Source: DATCYZ01 sp036526195
Lineage (GTDB): Bacteria > Pseudomonadota > Gammaproteobacteria > Burkholderiales > SG8-39
Length of the DNA stretch: 28,190 nucleotides
Reading direction: 5' to 3'
Assembly: GCA_036526195.1 (NCBI GenBank)
Contig: DATCYZ010000111.1
Coordinates: forward strand, 1-28,190
The position numbers and the translations under genes were made by a program. The notes below the pieces were generated by a model, which was not told the DNA's origin, made no database searches, and saw only the letters and a list, made by a program, of their open reading frames with translations. The first letter of the stretch is position 1; the number at the start of each line of letters is the position of its first letter. Of this stretch, positions 22,527 through 28,190 are shown in pieces.

Positions 22527-23884
22527 CAAAAGCCTCCGCCACACGCACCTTTCTGATCCTCTGCCTCGGGGCGGTGCTCGCGCCGCTCGACGCCATGGTC
22601 AACGTGGCCTTTCCCGCGCTGACCCAGGGCCTCGGGCTCGAGGTCGCGGACATCCGCTGGGTCATCATCGCCTACGCGCTCACCTACAGCAGCCTCGCGC
22701 TGGTGAGCGGGCGCATCGGCGACCTGTACGGGCATCGGCGCGTGTTTCGCGCCGGCTTGATCGTCGCGGCGCTGGCCTTCTCCGGCTGCGCCGTGGCGCC
22801 GGACAACGGCTGGCTGCTCGCTGCGCGCGTGCTGCAGGGCGTGGGCATCGCGCTGCTGCTCGGTTCGGCGCTGGCCCTGGCCCTGGCCGCTTATCCCGCG
22901 ACGCGCCGTACGGAGGTCCTGGCCCGCTACGCCGCGGTGTTGGCGGTGGCGCTCGCGGTGGGACCCGTCGTCGGCGGGTTGCTGGTCGACGGGTTCGGCT
23001 GGCGTTCGGTGTTCTGGTCGCGGGCGCCGATCGCGCTGGCGGCGCTTGTGCTGCTCTCGCGCATCCCCGAGGTGCCGGTGCGCGGCGGCACGCGCGCCTT
23101 CGACACCGCGGGCGCGGCACTGCTGATCGGGTGGATGAGCGCGCTGGTGCTGGCGCTCGCATCGCCGGTGGAAATCGCCTTGCCGCTCGCGGTCGTGGCC
23201 TGCGTCGGCGCGTGGTTCTTCGTCCGGCACGAATCGCGCATCGCATCACCGATCCTGCGGCCGGCGCTGTTTCGCGATGCCCGCTTCTCGATCCTGAACC
23301 TCGCCAGCATCGCAGTGAACTTCGCCGGCTTCACGGTGTTCCTGCTCGGCCCGTACTTCTTCGCCCGCGTCTCCGGCTTTTCCGCCCAGTCGATCGGCCT
23401 GCTGCTCGCCTGCGGGCCGGCCGGCGCGGCGCTGGGTGCCGCGCTCACCGCTCGCCTCGTGATGCGCTTCGGCGCCGGGCGCCTGGCCTTCGCCGGGGCC
23501 GCGCTGTCGGTCTCGGGCGTGGTCATCGCCACCGGCTGGAGCGCCGGCACCAGCGGGATCGCCATGGCGGTCACGCTCTTCGTGCAGGGCGCCGGGATCG
23601 GGGTGTTCCAGGTGGCCTACACCGACGTGGTGGTGGCCGCGCTGCCGGAGGAGGATCGCGGCGTGGCCTCCAGCCTCGCCAACCTGACGCGCACGCTCGG
23701 CGTGCTGGCCTGCGCGACGCTGGTATCGGCGCTGTTCCGGCGGGTGGAGGCGGGCGCCCTGATCGACGGCCTCGGTGGGGAGGCTGCGTTCCTGTACGCG
23801 TTCCGGGTGAGCTTCCTGTGCGCGGCGATCGGACTGGGCGGTTTCCTCGCCGCGACGCTGCTGCGGCCGAAGACCTGGCGCTGA
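22520..23884 (+). CDS. MFS transporter (DHA2-like, about 14 helices)
   Basis: The product is 454 residues. It resembles the drug:H+ antiporter-2 group (EmrB/QacA type): APLDAMVNVAFPAL in helix 1 is the characteristic D-x-x-[IV]-[VN] segment. WVIIAYALTYSSL and GRIGDLYGHRRVF (motif A) follow, then ARVLQGVGIALLLGSALAL in helix 4 and a motif-C-like VGPVVGGLLVDGFGWRSVFW. About 14 helices are expected. It should export a toxic or signalling compound by proton exchange. ATG 22520 is the only suitable start before helix 1 and lies within the operator palindrome. There is no Shine-Dalgarno, so a leaderless mRNA is likely. Its end lies 4 bp from the end of the opposing HyuA gene. Confidence 0.9.
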   Translation: MLPKASATRTFLILCLGAVLAPLDAMVNVAFPALTQGLGLEVADIRWVIIAYALTYSSLALVSGRIGDLYGHRRVFRAGLIVAALAFSGCAVAPDNGWLLAARVLQGVGIALLLGSALALALAAYPATRRTEVLARYAAVLAVALAVGPVVGGLLVDGFGWRSVFWSRAPIALAALVLLSRIPEVPVRGGTRAFDTAGAALLIGWMSALVLALASPVEIALPLAVVACVGAWFFVRHESRIASPILRPALFRDARFSILNLASIAVNFAGFTVFLLGPYFFARVSGFSAQSIGLLLACGPAGAALGAALTARLVMRFGAGRLAFAGAALSVSGVVIATGWSAGTSGIAMAVTLFVQGAGIGVFQVAYTDVVVAALPEEDRGVASSLANLTRTLGVLACATLVSALFRRVEAGALIDGLGGEAAFLYAFRVSFLCAAIGLGGFLAATLLRPKTWR

Positions 23885-23888
23885 AGCC

Positions 23889-25934
23889 TCAGACCTCGAC
23901 CAGCAGGTTGCCCCAGCGATCCAGCCGCGCGCGGTTGCCCGGTTCGAGCACCGTGGTGCAATCGAGCTGCTCGATGATCGCGGGACCTTCGAACATCAGG
24001 TCCACCGGCAAGCGCTCGCGGGCGTAGACCGGCACCGGGCGGAACCCGCCCTCGAACCAGACCTCGCGCTCGGCGAGCTGCGCGCCGGCGGCATCCTTCG
24101 CGTGCGCGCCGCGCCCGAGCGCGGCGAGGTCGATGTGCGGGCGCACGCCGATGACCGCGGTGTGCAGGTTGACGAGCACGGCGCGGATCTCCGGCAACTC
24201 GACGCCGAAACGCGCCCAGTAGGCGCGATCGAAGGCCTGCTGCAGCGCCTCGCGGCTCGGCGTCGCGTCCTCCAGCGCCACGGTGAGGATGTGGGTCTGG
24301 CCCTGGAACTGCATGTCGGCCGAGCGCACGTACTTCAGGCCCTCGACGGCGATGCCTTCGCGCGCGATCAACCTGCGGCCCTCGGCCACCTGCGCATCGA
24401 GGAGGGCGTGCACCGCCGCCATGTCGAGGTCGCCCACCGGGCGGTTCACAGTATTCACGTAGTCGTGGCGCAGGTCGGCCACCACACAGCCCAGGGCGTT
24501 GGTGATGCCGGGCCGCGCCGGCACCAGCAGCCGCGGCACGCCGAGTTCCTTCGCGATCGCCGCCGCGTGCAGGGGGCCAGCGCCGCCGAAGGGAAACAGC
24601 ACGAAGTCGCGCGGGTCGTGGCCGCGCGCCAGCGAGACGATGCGGATGGCGCCCGCCATGCGGTCGTTGGCGATGCGCACGATGGCGGCCGCGGCGGCGA
24701 CCGCATCCAGTCCCAGCGAGGCCTTGAAGCGCGACTCGAGCGCCGCGCGCACCGCGCCGAGGTCGGCGCGACCGGCGACGCCGAGCAGCCGGTCCGGGTT
24801 CAGCCGGCCGAGCAGCAGGTTGGCGTCGGTGATGGTCGGCTCGGTGCCGCCGCGGCCGTAGCAGATCGGCCCCGGCGTGGCGCCCGCGCTCTTCGGGCCG
24901 ACCTTCAGCATGCCGTCCTCGCCGAGGAAGGCGATCGAACCGCCGCCGGCGCCGATGGTGTGCACGTCGACCATCGGCACATGCACCGGCATCGCGTACT
25001 CGATCTCGAGTTCGGAGGACACCTGCGGCACGCCATCGCGGATCAGGCCGACGTCGGTCGAGGTGCCGCCCATGTCGTAGGTCATCGCGTTCGGGTGCCC
25101 GGCGGTGACCGCGGTGTAGGCCGCGGCCATGATGCCGCTGGCCGGCCCCGACATGACGGTGTTCACCGCGGCGCGGGCCACGAGGTCGGCGGCCACGGTG
25201 CCGCCGTTGCCCTGCATCACCAGCAGGTCGCGATCGAAGCCGCGCTTGCGCAACTCCTCGGCGAGGCGCGCGATGTAGCGATCGAGGATCGGCTGCACCG
25301 CGGCGTTCACCGTCGCCGTGACGCCGCGCTCGTACTCGCGGTATTCCGAGAGCAGGGTATGGCCGGCGGTGATGTAGGCGTTCGGCCACAGGGGTTTCGC
25401 GATCTCCACCGCGCGCTTCTCGTGCGCCGGATTGATGTAGCTGTGCAGGAAGTGGATCACCAGCGACTCGCAGCCGGCAGTGGCCAGCGCGCGCACCGCT
25501 TCGGCGACCGCCGTCTCGTCGAGCGCCTGCACGACCGCGCCGCGCGCATCCATGCGCTCGGGGACTTCGCAGCGAAGCTCGCGCGGCACCAGCGGCTCGA
25601 ACTGCCCCTTCAGGCCGTACGGGCTGGGACGGGTGCGACGGCCGAGTTCGAGCACGTCGCGAAAGCCCTGCGTGGTGACCAGGCCGGTCTTTGCCAGCTT
25701 GCGCTCGAGCAGCGCGTTGGTCGTGGTGGTCGTGCCGTGCACGATCATGGCGAGGCTGGCGAGGTCGAGCTTCGCCTCCTCGAGCGCAGTGAGCACGCCG
25801 AACGCCTGGTTGTCGACCGTGGTCGGCACCTTGGCGAGCCGCGTCTCGCCGGTCTTCGTGTCGAGCGCGATCAGGTCGGTGAAGGTGCCGCCGACGTCGA
25901 TGCCGGCGATCCAGGTGGGGATCTTGCCGCTCAT
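23889..25934 (-). CDS. hyuA: hydantoinase/oxoprolinase family protein, A subunit (HyuA-like)
   Basis: The product is 681 residues, full length for HyuA. GIDVGGTFTDLI (11-22) is the N-terminal phosphate-binding motif of the ASKHA fold. HGTTTTTNALLER (66-78), SGPASG (262-267), DMGGTSTD (287-294) and CYGRGGTEPTITDANLLLGR (358-377) are family signatures. It should use ATP to activate a cyclic amide or related substrate together with HyuB. Its ATG overlaps the stop of the upstream UPF0280 gene by 4 bp (ATGA, 25931-25934), so the two are translationally coupled. The same frame stays open upstream to 26921, but the family start fixes the true N-terminus. HyuB is not next to it, as it usually would be. 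The symbol indicates the family only. Confidence 0.94.
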   Translation of the reverse strand: MSGKIPTWIAGIDVGGTFTDLIALDTKTGETRLAKVPTTVDNQAFGVLTALEEAKLDLASLAMIVHGTTTTTNALLERKLAKTGLVTTQGFRDVLELGRRTRPSPYGLKGQFEPLVPRELRCEVPERMDARGAVVQALDETAVAEAVRALATAGCESLVIHFLHSYINPAHEKRAVEIAKPLWPNAYITAGHTLLSEYREYERGVTATVNAAVQPILDRYIARLAEELRKRGFDRDLLVMQGNGGTVAADLVARAAVNTVMSGPASGIMAAAYTAVTAGHPNAMTYDMGGTSTDVGLIRDGVPQVSSELEIEYAMPVHVPMVDVHTIGAGGGSIAFLGEDGMLKVGPKSAGATPGPICYGRGGTEPTITDANLLLGRLNPDRLLGVAGRADLGAVRAALESRFKASLGLDAVAAAAAIVRIANDRMAGAIRIVSLARGHDPRDFVLFPFGGAGPLHAAAIAKELGVPRLLVPARPGITNALGCVVADLRHDYVNTVNRPVGDLDMAAVHALLDAQVAEGRRLIAREGIAVEGLKYVRSADMQFQGQTHILTVALEDATPSREALQQAFDRAYWARFGVELPEIRAVLVNLHTAVIGVRPHIDLAALGRGAHAKDAAGAQLAEREVWFEGGFRPVPVYARERLPVDLMFEGPAIIEQLDCTTVLEPGNRARLDRWGNLLVEV

Positions 25935-26803
25935 GCGGGAATCAGGGTTCGACCGGCGGGCGCGGGCAGGGGTGCCGTCGCGCAGGCGCAGCTGTGTCCC
26001 TGCAGCGAGAGGAACGCGGCATGGATCAGGCCGCGTGCCCGCAGGGCGGTGGCCCGTGCGAGACCGGCGTCGAGCGCGGCGTCGATGAAGGACGTCGGCA
26101 GCGCGCCGACCGCCACGGTGACCGGGCGTTCGCCGAGGTCGCTGTCGGCCTGCAGCGCGTTTGCAGCCTTGCGCTCGATGGCGGAGTGGTCGATGTTTAC
26201 GGCGTTGGCAATCAGCGTCGCCGCAACGTCCGCCGCCGCCGCGTCGGTTGCCATCACGGTGACCGCATCGGCGATGCCGAGGGAATGCGAGCGCCCGCGC
26301 CAGCCCGAGGTGGCCACGCCGCGGGCAGGGCAGACCGCATCGATGCGCAGGGTGGCGCCGACCGACGGCGCGAGCGGATTCTCGACCACGCCGACGTCCC
26401 AGTGCGCGTTGCCGGAAACGTAAAAGGCGATGTCGCCGCCGTCGTTCACGCAGGCGCGCTCGAGCGCGCGGCCGGCCACCAGGGCGGCGAGCACCTCGTC
26501 GGCCACCGCGCCGGCCACCGCGGCCATCGGCGTGACGAACGTTGCGCGATGCGGCCAGGTGGCGGCGAGCATGCGTCGTGCCACGGGGCCGCGCAGGGGC
26601 GGGCGGACCTCGCCGAGCGGAGCGCGCAGCAGCGGCAGTTCCGACACGAGACCCTCGAGCACATCGTCGAAGCGTGCAGCGGCCTGCGCGTAAGCGGTTT
26701 CGACTTCGGCCGGCACGCCGCGCGCGTCGATGACGAGGTCGATCGGGCCGTGCTGCAGGTGAAGGCGTCCGTCGCCGAGGCGCGCGCGCGCCGGGCCGCT
26801 CAT
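25931..26803 (-). CDS. UPF0280 family protein (ApbE-like fold)
   Basis: The product is 290 residues. It has FVTPMAAVAGAVAD (89-102), VNDGGDIAFY (119-128) and GVATSGW-RGRSHSLGIADAV (162-181), all marks of UPF0280, which is related to ApbE-type flavin transferases. ApbE attaches FMN to target proteins, but whether UPF0280 does so is not known to me. It overlaps the upstream 6-hydroxynicotinate-reductase-like gene and the downstream HyuA gene by 4 bp each. This places it between a predicted iron-sulfur/flavin reductase and an ATP-dependent hydrolase and suggests that it supports the reductase, for example by cofactor insertion. That role is inference. No signal peptide or membrane helix is visible. 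Confidence 0.9.
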   Translation of the reverse strand: MSGPARARLGDGRLHLQHGPIDLVIDARGVPAEVETAYAQAAARFDDVLEGLVSELPLLRAPLGEVRPPLRGPVARRMLAATWPHRATFVTPMAAVAGAVADEVLAALVAGRALERACVNDGGDIAFYVSGNAHWDVGVVENPLAPSVGATLRIDAVCPARGVATSGWRGRSHSLGIADAVTVMATDAAAADVAATLIANAVNIDHSAIERKAANALQADSDLGERPVTVAVGALPTSFIDAALDAGLARATALRARGLIHAAFLSLQGHSCACATAPLPAPAGRTLIPA

Positions 26804-28190
26804 CGCGCGGGATCCACGGGCCAGGGATTCCCGGCCCGCCAGCCCGCGGCACGCCAGCGCGTGCGCGCGAGCGCCGCCTCGAGCGTGACCACGTCGGCCA
26901 TGTGCCCGCCCATGGCTTCATAGGCCGCCACCGGCAGGGTGAACTCGATCGGCAGCACCAGCGCAGGGGTCGGCACGTAGCCGAAGGCGCGCGCGGGCAT
27001 CGCCAGCACGTCGACCATCACGGTGATGCCGCCGCCGGGCCAGACGTAGACCGGCGCGCCGCCGCAGGTCACCCGGGTGAGGTGTTCGTGCACCGAGCGC
27101 GTCAGGCGCACCGGGTTCTCGGTGACCCCGGCGCGCAGCGAGCCGCCGGCGCCCCCCATGAAGAGCACGCTGCACAGCGCAGGTTCGCAGTTCTCGGCGA
27201 TGCGCTCGACGACCTTGCGCATCGCATCCGGCATTGGCGCCGGCACCGGCTTGAGCGCTTCATCGAGCACGAACCAGGCAGAATCCTCGCCGGTGGTGGA
27301 AACCATCATCAGGCGCATGCCGGGCCAGGCGGTCTTCGGGTCGATGCGCTCGATGATGGCGAGCGGGTCGGTGATGTTGGTGCCGCCCCAGCCCAGGCCG
27401 GGTTCGGCCACCTTGAAATAGCGTCCCGGCGTGGACTTGCGGCCGCGCACGCGGATGCCGCCGGCGCGCATATCGAGGAACTTGCCGGCCTGGTGCTCGG
27501 TCAGCACGCCGGTGATGTGGTCGTCGACCACGATCACCTCGTCGACATGGCCGACCCATTGCTTCGCGAAGATACCGATGGTGGCCGAACCGCAGCCGAC
27601 GCGCATGCGTTCCTCGGCCTCGCCGTTCACCACCGGCGCGGCACCGGCCTGCACGATGACGCTTGCGCCGCCGTCGATCGTGAGTTCCACCGCCTCGCGG
27701 TTGCTCAGCCTGAGCATCGCCTCGCAGGTGACGTTGCCTTCCTTCTTGGTGCCGCCGGTGAGGTGACGCACGCCGCCGAGCGCCAGCATCTGCGAGCCGT
27801 ACTCCGCGGTGGTCACATGGCCGACCTGTTCGCCCGCGACGCGCACCGCCGCCTGCTCGGGGCCGAGGAAGCGGTCGGTGTCGATCTTCAGCTTCAGGCC
27901 GCAATAGCTGAAGATGCCCTCGGTGACCACGGTGACCACGTCCACGCCCTGCGCCTTCGAGGCGACGATGAAGGGCGCGGGCTTGTAGTCGGGATAGGTG
28001 GTGGTGGCGCCGATGCCGGTGACGAAGGTGTTCGAGGCCGAGATCAGGTTGCCCTGCCAGGGCTTGTCCGGGTCGAGGAAGGGCACCACGGGCGCGCCGG
28101 TCTCGCCGGCACGCTGCAGCAGGAGCAGGGGGTCGAGCCGCACCAGGCGCCCGTCCTCGATCGCGTAGCGGTCGCAGGCGCCGGCCTGGC
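26800..28190 (-). CDS. 6-hydroxynicotinate reductase-like protein, N-terminus cut by window edge
   Basis: The frame stays open to the right edge, so the first residues are missing; 463 residues are present. The visible start reads ...QAGACDRYAIEDGRLVRLDP, and the Cys in GACDRY probably belongs to an N-terminal Fe-S cluster motif that continues outside. Strong family blocks follow: FVTGIGATTTYPDYKPAPF, VTEGIFSYCGLKLKIDTDR, TTAEYGSQMLALGG, RMRVGCGSATIGIFAKQW, FMGGAGGSLRAGVTENPVR and YVWPGGGITVMVDV. These match the protein that is commonly annotated as 6-hydroxynicotinate reductase in Burkholderiales and often lies beside UPF0280. That name derives from anaerobic nicotinate degradation; the substrate in this organism is unverified. 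Its stop overlaps the UPF0280 start (ATGA, 26800-26803). Confidence 0.8.
   Translation of the reverse strand, partial: QAGACDRYAIEDGRLVRLDPLLLLQRAGETGAPVVPFLDPDKPWQGNLISASNTFVTGIGATTTYPDYKPAPFIVASKAQGVDVVTVVTEGIFSYCGLKLKIDTDRFLGPEQAAVRVAGEQVGHVTTAEYGSQMLALGGVRHLTGGTKKEGNVTCEAMLRLSNREAVELTIDGGASVIVQAGAAPVVNGEAEERMRVGCGSATIGIFAKQWVGHVDEVIVVDDHITGVLTEHQAGKFLDMRAGGIRVRGRKSTPGRYFKVAEPGLGWGGTNITDPLAIIERIDPKTAWPGMRLMMVSTTGEDSAWFVLDEALKPVPAPMPDAMRKVVERIAENCEPALCSVLFMGGAGGSLRAGVTENPVRLTRSVHEHLTRVTCGGAPVYVWPGGGITVMVDVLAMPARAFGYVPTPALVLPIEFTLPVAAYEAMGGHMADVVTLEAALARTRWRAAGWRAGNPWPVDPAR

Noticed and set aside
24102..26423. 773-residue plus-strand frame opposite HyuA and UPF0280
   Set aside because: It is low-complexity His/Arg/Gln-rich composition typical of antisense to high-GC genes.
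23889..26921. HyuA as a 1010-residue fusion using the full open frame
   Set aside because: The upstream 329 codons lie antiphase over UPF0280, which has its own motifs. The HyuA family start is at 25934.

Overview
The window is about 28.2 kb of dense, GC-rich bacterial chromosome, with 25 complete or near-complete protein genes plus fragments at both edges. The gene families present suggest a betaproteobacterium, most likely Burkholderiales-like. They include a TctC/Bug binding protein, CaiB/BaiF CoA transferase, hydantoinase A/B, UPF0280 with a 6-hydroxynicotinate-reductase-like protein, and DUF2855. This placement is inferred from gene content; no rRNA or marker gene is present. No tRNA, rRNA, CRISPR, transposase or integrase gene was seen.

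Layout. (1) 1-2524, plus strand: the tail of an unidentified gene, a PhzF-like isomerase, a GNAT acetyltransferase and an orphan TctC/Bug periplasmic binding protein, tightly packed. (2) 2521-4856: a DUF2855 protein on the minus strand, divergent from a CaiB/BaiF CoA transferase. (3) 4857-7310: a palindromic operator, an MFS carrier with an alpha/beta hydrolase 2 bp downstream, then a short leader-like ORF with a strong hairpin. (4) 7307-10847: a DUF488 protein, a secreted SGNH-like protein with a TTG start, and a convergent 764-residue lipoprotein with eleven G-N/D-D-x-Y repeats. (5) 10896-14953: nitroreductase, acyl-CoA synthetase, MaoC hydratase and a 3-hydroxyisobutyrate-dehydrogenase-like enzyme, which together look like acyl-CoA catabolism. 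(6) 14953-17257: a C45 acyltransferase-like protein and a CDF metal exporter, separated by five copies of a GGGGTC-W-GACCCC palindrome; four of these form two composite elements. (7) 17258-28190: a minus-strand set (6-hydroxynicotinate-reductase-like, UPF0280, HyuA, and HyuB at a distance). A plus-strand block (diguanylate cyclase, fatty acid desaturase, two MFS transporters) separates HyuA from HyuB.

How the genes may work together. The minus-strand set may reduce and hydrolyse a cyclic amide or N-heterocyclic acid. CoA transferase, CoA ligase, hydratase and dehydrogenase could process the resulting carboxylates, and the TctC and MFS proteins could handle transport. This is inference from families and context; no substrate can be read from the sequence.

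Three regulatory patterns stand out. First, an AT-rich 16-bp palindrome (GTAACATATATGTTAC) covers the start codon of one MFS gene and recurs with one change upstream of another. Second, seven genes have a TANNNT box ending 6-9 nt before the start codon and no Shine-Dalgarno sequence, as expected for leaderless mRNAs. Third, the repeated GGGGTC palindromes flanked by A/T runs may act as bidirectional terminators.
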